Positions 1 to 5,628 of a DNA stretch of 7,187 nucleotides are shown in pieces (within the stretch, counting starts at the first letter, position 1; each line of letters begins with the position of its first letter). Position numbers and translations under genes: made by a program. This DNA is from an uncultured Rikenella sp. (GTDB taxonomy: Bacteria; Bacteroidota; Bacteroidia; Bacteroidales; Rikenellaceae): contig NZ_CAJTUJ010000094.1 in assembly GCF_910579375.1 (NCBI RefSeq), positions 1 through 7,187 on the forward strand. Reading direction: 5' to 3'. The notes under the pieces are model-generated. The model had not been told where the DNA came from. It worked only from the letters and a program-made list of their open reading frames with translations, and did not search any database.

Positions 1-29
1 CCCGACTCTTTTCACTGCTGGACGCCGGA

Positions 30-1541
30 TCAATCCAGTGCAAAAACGGAGAGCAGGGCGGCATGGTCGGAGGGGAAGCGCACGGGATGGGTGTCGATCA
101 TCCGCGAATCCACGACGCGGACGCCCGGGCCGCGGTAATAGATAAAGTCGATCCGGTACTGAAGCTCGTCTTTCGAGACGGGCGACCAGGTATTACCCGG
201 ATGGGTGACGGGATTCGGCCAGCGTTCGCGGAAGGAGTCCCGGAATCCGGCCTCCTCCATCAGCCGGCTGGTGGGCCACGGAATGACATATCCGCCGTGC
301 TGCTTTTTCGTCGCCCGCGTCCAGTCCAGATGGGAAGCAATATTGAAGTCGCCGGAGACGAAGGTCGGCACCTCATCCCCAATGAATCCCGAAGAGGCGG
401 CTTCGGCGAGGATCTGTTTCAGCTCCGAGGCCCGGGTCGACCACTCGCCGCGGAGGATCGAATCCACCGGGACGCCGTCGCGCAGCTGCCGGTCGGTCGA
501 GGGCAGGTAGTGCAGCCATAGGTTGATGTAACGGATGGTCTGGGTGGCGCTGACGCGCAGCTCGATGGCCGAACAGTTGAAGGGATGGAAAATGTCTTCG
601 GCCGAAACGATCGGATAGCGGCTCAGAATCGAGAGGTTCGAGCTGTGGAGGTAAAAGTAGTACCCCAGTTCATCGGCGATGCGGGCTCCGGAGCCGTAGG
701 TCTCGATCAGCCCGACGACGTCGGCGCCCGATTCGCGGATGATGTCGGCCACGCGGCGAGGCCCGGCGACGGCACCGGTCTCGTTCCCGCCGTGCCAGAT
801 GTTGAAGCCCATCAGCCGCAAGGTGTCGAGCCGCCGGGGCAAAAACGGATCGGTCAGCGGAACTGCCTGCGACCGCTCGTTCCGGAATGCGGCGGACAGC
901 CGGACGGGACTCCAGACGGTCGTGTCGGCCACGGCAAAATCAACGCAGCCGTTGAATGCGTTCCACTCGGAACCGTCGCTGCCGCCGATGCGCAGCCGGA
1001 AGGGGCCGTCGAGCGGGCCGAGCTCTTTCAGGTTATAAAGGGCAGTCTGGTTGCCGTCGTAGTAGAAGGCGGCTTTGCCGCGCCGGCGGTCGCAGGTCAC
1101 GGCCAGCTGGTGCCACTGGCCGTCGTTCAGGGGTTGTCGTTCGGCGGTGGGTTCGTACCACAAGCTATGGCCGGCGGTGTCGGTCATGCCTGCGTACCAG
1201 GAGCCGTTCTCAGCGGCGCCGAGGGTGAAACCGCCTTCGTGTCGCGCTTTGTCGACGGTCGTGGCGATGACGGAGCCGCCTTTCGGCTGCGGACTGTCTT
1301 CGGGCACGCGAACCCAGACGCAAAAGGTATAGCTCGACGAGGTGTCGGGCCAGGGTTCTCCGGAGGGGGCGAGGAGGAAGGGTTTCCGCCACGGGGCTGT
1401 CTCGGTCAGATCCACGGCGCGGGTCTCCCGAACGCCGGGGACGGTGCGATAGGATTCTCCGGCACGGTCGGCGAGGTTCAAGGTGACTTGGGCCGAGGCG
1501 ATGACGGGCAAAAGCAGAAAAAGAGCCAAAATCTTTTTCAT
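30..1541 (-). CDS. Secreted LamG-like + endonuclease/exonuclease/phosphatase (EEP) protein
   Basis: A 503-residue protein likely exported from the cytoplasm. Residues 1-18 form a classic signal peptide: MKK, a leucine-rich core, then ASA-Q as a likely signal peptidase I site; no lipobox cysteine is seen. Residues about 65-215 look like a concanavalin A/LamG-type beta-sandwich, with the typical 'DGQWHQLAVTCD' strand near 140-151 and 'FYYDGNQ' near 159-165; such domains usually bind glycans or other surfaces. Residues about 240-501 are an EEP hydrolase with all key motifs: FNIWH (N247), LIET (E280), H344, SGDFN (D398, N400), RIDFIYY (D465) and SDHA (D492, H493). This fold cuts phosphodiester or phosphate bonds in DNA, phospholipids or inositol phosphates; the substrate cannot be told from sequence. 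The ATG start is fixed by the signal peptide. It stands alone, with 457 non-coding bases upstream. Domain calls are confident, substrate is not. Confidence 0.93.
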   Translation of the reverse strand: MKKILALFLLLPVIASAQVTLNLADRAGESYRTVPGVRETRAVDLTETAPWRKPFLLAPSGEPWPDTSSSYTFCVWVRVPEDSPQPKGGSVIATTVDKARHEGGFTLGAAENGSWYAGMTDTAGHSLWYEPTAERQPLNDGQWHQLAVTCDRRRGKAAFYYDGNQTALYNLKELGPLDGPFRLRIGGSDGSEWNAFNGCVDFAVADTTVWSPVRLSAAFRNERSQAVPLTDPFLPRRLDTLRLMGFNIWHGGNETGAVAGPRRVADIIRESGADVVGLIETYGSGARIADELGYYFYLHSSNLSILSRYPIVSAEDIFHPFNCSAIELRVSATQTIRYINLWLHYLPSTDRQLRDGVPVDSILRGEWSTRASELKQILAEAASSGFIGDEVPTFVSGDFNIASHLDWTRATKKQHGGYVIPWPTSRLMEEAGFRDSFRERWPNPVTHPGNTWSPVSKDELQYRIDFIYYRGPGVRVVDSRMIDTHPVRFPSDHAALLSVFALD

Positions 1542-1567
1542 CCTACATAACCTTGATTTTCAACCTT

Positions 1568-1711
1568 TTGAATCGCTTATCTACTTAAGGGAGCGGATTT
1601 CGTTTGCGCTCCTTGGGCGGCGACGCGCGGTTTGGTTTGAGGGGACGGGCGGGCGCGCCCACTGGGCGGGGAGGGGTACGGGCAGCCTCTACCCTATTCT
1701 CTGCTCCGCGC
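1568..1711. repeat. Intergenic repeat unit, copy 1
   Basis: First of two collinear degenerate copies. It begins with TTGAATCGCTT (1568-1578), continues through GC-rich palindromic sequence including the perfect palindrome GGGCGCGCCC (1651-1660), and ends with GGGCAGCCTCTACCC (1680-1694) followed by TTCTCTGCTCCGCGC (1697-1711). The same blocks recur in the same order at 1839-1991. The 15-base block is an exact match between copies. The sequence between the blocks is not clearly conserved, so this is either an old tandem duplication or two members of a dispersed repeat family. Confidence 0.5.
1587..1614 (-). promoter_or_regulatory. Leader hairpin upstream of the EEP gene
   Basis: AAGGGAGCG at 1587-1595 pairs with CGCTCCTT at 1607-1614, leaving one bulged G and an 11-base loop. 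On the minus strand this sits about 46-73 bases before the ATG of the secreted EEP gene, so if transcription starts further upstream it would fold in the 5' leader. A role in transcript stability or attenuation is possible but is inference; it may simply belong to the surrounding repeat. Confidence 0.3.
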
Positions 1712-1729
1712 GCCTTGGAGAATCTTATC

Positions 1730-1801
1730 CAAAAGCGAGTTACGCTTTTGAAGGATTTCCCCCTTAAGGCGTGGCGCGCGGGTAGAGTTTTTTCGCGCGC
1801 C
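1730..1801. repeat. Two perfect hairpins between the repeat copies
   Basis: CAAAAGCG (1730-1737) and CGCTTTTG (1743-1750) form a perfect 8-bp stem with a 5-base loop; ATCC (1727-1730) can alternatively pair with GGAT (1753-1756). A second perfect 8-bp stem is GGCGCGCG (1773-1780) with CGCGCGCC (1794-1801), whose loop carries a TTTTTT run. Neither has a T-tract directly after the stem in an orientation that fits a neighbouring gene end, so they are recorded as structures without an assigned role. Confidence 0.5.
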
Positions 1802-1818
1802 TGCACGATTCATCTATA

Positions 1819-1859
1819 TTCGGCTATCGCCGAAATAGTTGAATCGCTTCTTTAAGCGA
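1819..1859. repeat. Pair of small adjacent hairpins
   Basis: TTCGGC (1819-1824) pairs with GCCGAA (1829-1834) around a TATC loop, and TCGCTT (1844-1849) pairs with AAGCGA (1854-1859) around CTTT. The two 6-bp stems lie ten bases apart and the second overlaps the first block of repeat copy 2. Tandem tetraloop hairpins suggest a structured RNA or a mobile intergenic repeat, but no known RNA family is recognised. Confidence 0.4.
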
Positions 1860-1991
1860 CGGCGCACGAAGACTGTAATAAAGGCTGCCCGCCGTGGCGC
1901 GAACGCGTCCGCCGGGCAGGCAGTGCCTCCCGGCACTCGGAATGGGCAGCCTCTACCCCAAGGCCGCCGCGGCCAACTCTCTGTTCCGCAC
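1839..1991. repeat. Intergenic repeat unit, copy 2
   Basis: Second copy of the unit seen at 1568-1711: TTGAATCGCTT at 1839-1849 (exact), GGGCAGCCTCTACCC at 1944-1958 (exact), and CTCTCTGTTCCGCAC at 1977-1991 (12 of 15 bases matching). The last two blocks are separated by 18 bases here and only 2 in copy 1; the extra bases hold a small hairpin, GGCCG-CCG-CGGCC, at 1962-1974. Spacing between copies is 271 bp for the first block and 264 bp for the second. Confidence 0.5.
1876..1919 (-). terminator. Probable rho-independent terminator of murE
   Basis: CTGCCCG (1885-1891) pairs with CGGGCAG (1913-1919), with an inner CGCG-AA-CGCG stem and GG/CC pairs, giving a long GC-rich stem. Read on the minus strand it comes about 80 bases after the murE stop codon and is followed by CCTTTATTA, a moderate T-tract. 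A smaller hairpin, AGTGCC-TCCC-GGCACT (1922-1937), lies just before it. Position and orientation fit the end of the ACT-protein/murE transcript; the T-tract is imperfect, so confidence is moderate. Confidence 0.4.
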
Positions 1992-1998
1992 ACCGACC

Positions 1999-3447
1999 TC
2001 ACGCGAAAGCGGCGGTCACCTCCTCGCGGTCGTCGAAGTGGTGGCGCACGCCGGAGATCTCCTGATAGGGCTCGTGCCCTTTCCCGGCTACCAACACTAC
2101 GTCGCCCGGACGGGACAGGGCGATCGCCGTCCGGATCGCCTCCCGACGATCGACGATGGTCAGCGTCCGGGACAACTGTGCAGCGTCCAACCCGCCGCGC
2201 ATCTCGTCCAAAATAGCCTGCGGCTCCTCGAACCGCGGATTGTCGGAGGTCAGAATCACGCGCGAGGAGCCGTCCGCAGCCACGCGGGCCATCACGGGAC
2301 GCTTCGTCGCATCGCGGTTCCCGCCGCAACCCACTACGGTAATCAGCTGGGCATCAGGACGCCGCAGCTCGTTGATCGTGTCGATCACATTCTGCAAGGC
2401 GTCCGGCGTGTGGGCATAGTCCACGATCGCCAAACGTCCGTCGGCGCTGCGAATCTGTTCGAACCGGCCGCTCACCGGACGCAGGGTGCTCAGGATACGA
2501 AGCACTTCGGCCGGTTCCTGTCCCAACTCCACGGCGGCGCCGTAAATCGCGGTCAGGTTGTAGGCATTGAACCGCCCGATGAACTGCACCCACACGTCGC
2601 GACCGGCCAACGACAGCTGCATCCCGTCGGGAAGCTCTTCGACGATCCGGCACTGGTAATCGGCCGCGTTACGCAACGAATAGGTCGCCCGCCGACCGAC
2701 CGAGGCGTTCTGGAGCATCACTTCGCCGTTCCGGTCGTCGATATTGGTCAGCGCGAAGGCCTCCCCGGGCAGCCGGGTGAAAAAGGCCTGTTTCGCGCGG
2801 ATGTACTCCGCAAAGGTCTTGTGGTAGTCGAGGTGGTCGTGGGTGATGTTGGTGAAAATCCCTCCCGCAAACTGCAAACCGCCGATCCGCTGCTGCACCA
2901 CGCTGTGGGAGCTGACCTCCATAAAGCAATAGTCGCACCCGGATTCGACCATCTCGGCCAGCAACCGATTGAGGGTCAGCGGATCGGGCGTCGTATGGGT
3001 GGAGTCGATCCGACGGTCGCCCACGCGGTAGACGACGGTCGAAATCAGCCCGCAGCGGTGCCCCAAGGCCGTAAAAAGGTCGTACAGCAAGGTGGCGACG
3101 GTGGTCTTTCCGTTTGTGCCGGTCACGCCGACGAGGCGGAGTTGTCGGCTGGGATGTCCATAAAAGGCTCCGGCCAGTTCGGCCAAAGCCCGGGCGCTGT
3201 CCTCCACAAGAACATAGCAGACAGACGGGTTCGGTTCTCCCTGCGGCAAGGTCTCGCAGACGACGGCCGAGGCGCCGCGCTCGACGGCGGCGGCGATATA
3301 GTCATGTCCGTCGCTCACGGTACCCCGCACGGCGACGAACAGGTCGCCGGGCTCGACGGCGCGCGAATCGAAACGGACGGCGCGGATCTCCGACGGCTCG
3401 GGCCCGACGATCCGGGAGGTCGGCAGTTGTTGGAAGTTCGGTTTCAT
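1999..3447 (-). CDS. murE: UDP-N-acetylmuramoyl-L-alanyl-D-glutamate--2,6-diaminopimelate ligase
   Basis: Cytoplasmic ATP-dependent ligase that adds meso-diaminopimelate to UDP-MurNAc-L-Ala-D-Glu in peptidoglycan precursor synthesis. The 482-residue length is normal for MurE. The N-terminal UDP-binding domain covers about residues 20-100 (DSRAVEPGDLFVAV). The central ATPase domain carries the P-loop GTNGKT (110-115), TTPDP (152-156), EVSSH (177-181), the THDHLDYH segment (202-209) and the likely carbamylated lysine K219. The C-terminal domain has VDYAHTP (342-348), DNPR (402-405) and GKGHE (455-459). DNPR is the known signature for meso-DAP rather than L-lysine, so the cell wall should be DAP type. 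It starts 16 bp after the ACT-protein gene on the same strand, suggesting co-transcription. No other mur, fts or mra gene is next to it here, so this copy lies outside a visible dcw cluster. The start codon agrees with the family N-terminus. Confidence 0.97.
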   Translation of the reverse strand: MKPNFQQLPTSRIVGPEPSEIRAVRFDSRAVEPGDLFVAVRGTVSDGHDYIAAAVERGASAVVCETLPQGEPNPSVCYVLVEDSARALAELAGAFYGHPSRQLRLVGVTGTNGKTTVATLLYDLFTALGHRCGLISTVVYRVGDRRIDSTHTTPDPLTLNRLLAEMVESGCDYCFMEVSSHSVVQQRIGGLQFAGGIFTNITHDHLDYHKTFAEYIRAKQAFFTRLPGEAFALTNIDDRNGEVMLQNASVGRRATYSLRNAADYQCRIVEELPDGMQLSLAGRDVWVQFIGRFNAYNLTAIYGAAVELGQEPAEVLRILSTLRPVSGRFEQIRSADGRLAIVDYAHTPDALQNVIDTINELRRPDAQLITVVGCGGNRDATKRPVMARVAADGSSRVILTSDNPRFEEPQAILDEMRGGLDAAQLSRTLTIVDRREAIRTAIALSRPGDVVLVAGKGHEPYQEISGVRHHFDDREEVTAAFA

Positions 3448-3463
3448 TTCAACGGAAAATCGG

Positions 3464-4132
3464 TTACAAGGCGGCGCCGCGCTTCACGTCCATCAGGATC
3501 GAAAAGGCGCGGTGGATGTCGTCGTCGTGCACGACGACGGTGAATTCGTTGGTGGTGCTGATGAGTTCGACCATGTTGATGTTGTCCCAGGCCAACTCTT
3601 TGAAAATGTAGTAGTAAACGCCGGGATAGAGGCTGTTCTCGGCGGGCAGTTTGAGGGTGATCGACGAGAGGGAGTCGGATTTGGCGACTTGTCGTTCGTC
3701 GCGGAAAATCTCTTCGGCGGCGGCGACGAGCGAGTGGCTCAGGACGATGGCGGTCTCGCCGACGCCCTGGGAGAAGGTGCAGAAGGCCTCTTTCGACTCG
3801 TGCACGTGTTCGAGCAGGCGGGCCTGGCACCGAAACAGCGAGGGGGAGTTGCGATAGGTGAGGTCGGCGAGGTTCGACCGCACGACGACGTCGCCGAGGT
3901 GGCCGATCACGCGCCGGAAGCGCATGTTCGAAAGCAGTTCGAGCCGCGAGCCCATCCGCTTGAGGGCCATCATGATGGCTCCTTCGTTGACAGGCCGGCC
4001 GGCCTGTCGCTCGACCTCGGGACGCAGCCACCGGGCGAGGGCCGACAAGTTGACGATCCCTTCGAGCAGGGCGTATTCCAGAAAGGGCTGCTTCCGGACG
4101 ATGGTCTCGACGACGACGGGGATACTTGTCAT
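3464..4132 (-). CDS. ACT-domain protein with HTH-like N-terminus, kinase-less relative of aspartokinase regulatory domains
   Basis: A 222-residue cytoplasmic protein with no signal peptide or membrane segment. Residues about 10-62 are helical, with a 'LSALARWLRPEVE..GRPVNEGAIMMALKRM' arrangement that reads like a helix-turn-helix or winged helix. Residues about 80-145 and 155-215 each fit the beta-alpha-beta-beta-alpha-beta order of ACT domains; the second (NSLYPGVYYYIFKELAWDNI, then NMVELISTTNEFTVVV) closely resembles the second ACT of aspartate kinases, where amino acids bind or dimers form. There is no KFGGTS kinase motif, so it should not phosphorylate aspartate, even though similar proteins may be labelled 'aspartate kinase'. 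It is divergent from lysC (156 bp apart) and 16 bp upstream of murE, which suggests an amino-acid-sensing regulator of the DAP/lysine branch. The HTH call and the regulatory role are inference; ACT similarity is the stronger part. Confidence 0.85.
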   Translation of the reverse strand: MTSIPVVVETIVRKQPFLEYALLEGIVNLSALARWLRPEVERQAGRPVNEGAIMMALKRMGSRLELLSNMRFRRVIGHLGDVVVRSNLADLTYRNSPSLFRCQARLLEHVHESKEAFCTFSQGVGETAIVLSHSLVAAAEEIFRDERQVAKSDSLSSITLKLPAENSLYPGVYYYIFKELAWDNINMVELISTTNEFTVVVHDDDIHRAFSILMDVKRGAAL

Positions 4133-4200
4133 ATTTTCAACAAATTTCGGCGTTATCGTTCAATTTCTTACATCGGCGTGCGTTTCGGCGGCAATTCCGC

Positions 4201-4208
4201 TAAATTTG
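4201..4208 (+). promoter_or_regulatory. Candidate -7 box for lysC-lysA (TAAATTTG)
   Basis: TAAATTTG matches the Bacteroidota sigma-ABfr -7 consensus TAnnTTTG exactly. It would place the transcript start near 4214 and give lysC a leader of roughly 75 bases. A good -33 TTTG is missing at the expected distance (the sequence there is GTGC; a TTTC lies slightly closer at 4183-4186), so the call rests on the -7 box alone. Confidence 0.4.
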
Positions 4209-4252
4209 CAGCCGACTACGACGACCGCGGAATCTTTCCGATGGTCGCGATA

Positions 4253-4260
4253 CAAAATTA
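4253..4260 (-). promoter_or_regulatory. Candidate -7 box for the ACT gene-murE unit (TAATTTTG on minus)
   Basis: CAAAATTA on the plus strand reads TAATTTTG on the minus strand, an exact TAnnTTTG match. Transcription would start near 4247, giving a leader of about 115 bases before the ACT gene. The expected -33 position (about 4279-4284) reads GTGTT on the minus strand, a weak match. If both boxes are used, the two transcripts overlap at their 5' ends. Confidence 0.35.
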
Positions 4261-4288
4261 ACGATTCGTTCGTCATTTAACACTACTC

Positions 4289-5614
4289 ATGATAAAAACA
4301 CTGAAATTCGGCGGCACGTCGGTCGGTTCGGCCGCCAACATGCGCCGCGTGGCGGAAATCATCACTTCGGAGGGGGCACGGCTGACGGTGCTGTCGGCGA
4401 TGTCGGGCACGACGGACGCGCTGGTGCGAATCGCGACGGCTGCGGCGCAGGGGGAGCGGGAGACGGTGCGCGAGACGCTCGAAATGCTCCGCGCGAAGTA
4501 TTCGACCTGTATCGACGAATTGCTGACGGATCACCGCGATGCGGCACGGGAGCGGATGGAACGGGTGCTGGCACGGATTGCGGACGAGACGTTCGTCTAC
4601 CGGGGCGAGGTGTCGGACAAGCTGATTCTGGCGCAGGGCGAACTGCTGACGAGCGCGATCTTCTGCCACCACATGCAGGAGCTGGGGCACCGGGCGGAGT
4701 TGCTGACCTCGCCGGAGTTCATGCACACGGACGGGGAGGGAAAGCCGGATATGGCGCGTCTGCGGCGCGAGCTGACGACGCGGGTGACGGAGACGGACAA
4801 GGATATCTATTACATCGCGCAGGGCTTTATCTGCACGGATGCGGCGGGGAACCTCTCGAACCTGGGACGGGGAGGGAGCGACTACAGCGCAGCGCTGATG
4901 GGGGTGGCGATCGGCTCGGACGAGGTGCAGATCTGGACGGATATCGACGGGATGCACAACAATGACCCGCGGGTGGTGGACCGGACGTTCCCGATCCGGC
5001 GGATGAGTTTCGACGAGGCGGCGGAGCTGGCCTATTTCGGGGCCAAGATCCTGCACCCGGCGACGATCCAGCCGTGCAAGGAGGCGGGAATCAACGTGCG
5101 GCTCAAGAACAGCATGGAGCCGCAGGCGGAGGGGACGCTGATCTCGGATGCGGAGGACAACGCGATGGATTTCCACGCGATCGCGGCGAAGGATGGGATT
5201 ACGGTGGTGCGGATCGCGTCGGCGCGGATGCTGATGGCGTACGGCTTCCTGCGCAAGGTATTCGAGGTGTTCGAGAAGTACCGCACGCCGGTCGATATGA
5301 TCACGACGTCGGAGGTGGAGGTGTCGCTGACGATCGACAGCACGTGCCACCTGGAGGATATCATCCGGGAGCTCCGGCCGTTCGGTTCGGTGGAGGTGAA
5401 CCGGGACAATACGATCGTCTGCATCGTGGGGTGCATCGATGATCGGCATGCGGGGCTGGCGGCGCGTATCTTCCACAGCCTGCGCGAGGTGCCGATCCGG
5501 ATGATCTCGTACGGGGCGAACCACCGCAGCATGGCGGTGCTGGTCGCTACGGAGCACAAGCGGCAGACGCTCCAGGCGCTGAACGACCATTTGTTCGATT
5601 GTTTTAACCGATAG
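4289..5614 (+). CDS. lysC: Aspartate kinase, monofunctional
   Basis: Phosphorylates L-aspartate with ATP, the first committed step toward DAP, lysine, threonine and methionine; cytoplasmic. The 441-residue length fits a monofunctional lysine-sensitive type enzyme. The amino-acid kinase domain carries KFGGTS (6-11), QGELLTSAIF (116-125), the nucleotide-binding LGRGGSDYSAAL (192-203), the TDIDGM segment (217-222) and AKILHP (252-257). Two C-terminal ACT domains follow (about 303-368 and 374-430), the first containing MITTSEVEVSLTID (337-350), the region where lysine binds in characterised type III enzymes. There is no homoserine dehydrogenase extension. It begins the lysC-lysA operon, 14 bp before lysA, and is divergent from the ACT-only protein. 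Feedback inhibition by lysine is expected from the family, not shown. Codons lean strongly to G-ending forms (GCG, ACG, GTG, CGG). Confidence 0.96.
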   Translation: MIKTLKFGGTSVGSAANMRRVAEIITSEGARLTVLSAMSGTTDALVRIATAAAQGERETVRETLEMLRAKYSTCIDELLTDHRDAARERMERVLARIADETFVYRGEVSDKLILAQGELLTSAIFCHHMQELGHRAELLTSPEFMHTDGEGKPDMARLRRELTTRVTETDKDIYYIAQGFICTDAAGNLSNLGRGGSDYSAALMGVAIGSDEVQIWTDIDGMHNNDPRVVDRTFPIRRMSFDEAAELAYFGAKILHPATIQPCKEAGINVRLKNSMEPQAEGTLISDAEDNAMDFHAIAAKDGITVVRIASARMLMAYGFLRKVFEVFEKYRTPVDMITTSEVEVSLTIDSTCHLEDIIRELRPFGSVEVNRDNTIVCIVGCIDDRHAGLAARIFHSLREVPIRMISYGANHRSMAVLVATEHKRQTLQALNDHLFDCFNR

Positions 5615-5628
5615 ACTGTATCACTGTT

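Larger units (their letters stand above)
1542..1998. other. Non-coding intergenic region rich in hairpins and repeats
   Basis: This 457-base stretch lies between the murE stop and the start of the secreted EEP gene, both on the minus strand. Short open frames cross it on both strands, but they have arginine- and proline-rich low-complexity composition, no recognisable domain, and they overlap one another, so I do not call genes. It holds a series of inverted repeats (for example 1587-1614, 1651-1660, 1730-1750, 1773-1801, 1819-1834, 1844-1859, 1885-1919, 1922-1937) and two collinear copies of a degenerate repeat unit. The promoter of the EEP gene should lie in its left part, but I found no clear TAnnTTTG box on the minus strand. 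Confidence 0.75.
4133..4288. promoter_or_regulatory. Divergent promoter region between the ACT gene and lysC
   Basis: These 156 bases separate the two divergent transcription units and are visibly more AT-rich than the flanking genes. They contain one TAnnTTTG-type box on each strand (listed separately). The space is too short for a full lysine riboswitch leader plus promoter, and I see no matching multi-stem fold. No Shine-Dalgarno sequence precedes either start codon, as usual in Bacteroidota. Confidence 0.6.

Noticed and set aside
1..29. Terminator or gene left of the EEP gene
   Set aside because: Only 29 bases are available and they show no stem or coding signal.
1585..1855. Possible small genes in the murE-EEP gap (minus 1585-1806, plus 1604-1855)
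   Set aside because: They overlap each other on opposite strands, run through hairpins and repeats, and show no domain, signal peptide or ordered composition.
1894..3543. Long plus-strand open frame (about 549 codons) opposite murE
   Set aside because: It lies antisense to murE, whose motifs are intact over the full length. The translation has no recognisable domain and reads as a GC-rich shadow frame.
3464..4132. Annotating the ACT protein as a second aspartate kinase
   Set aside because: It lacks KFGGTS, the GRGGSD-type nucleotide site and the kinase domain; only the ACT part resembles aspartokinase.
4133..4288. Lysine riboswitch ahead of lysC
   Set aside because: The gap is too short for the usual aptamer plus promoter, and none of its characteristic stems is visible.
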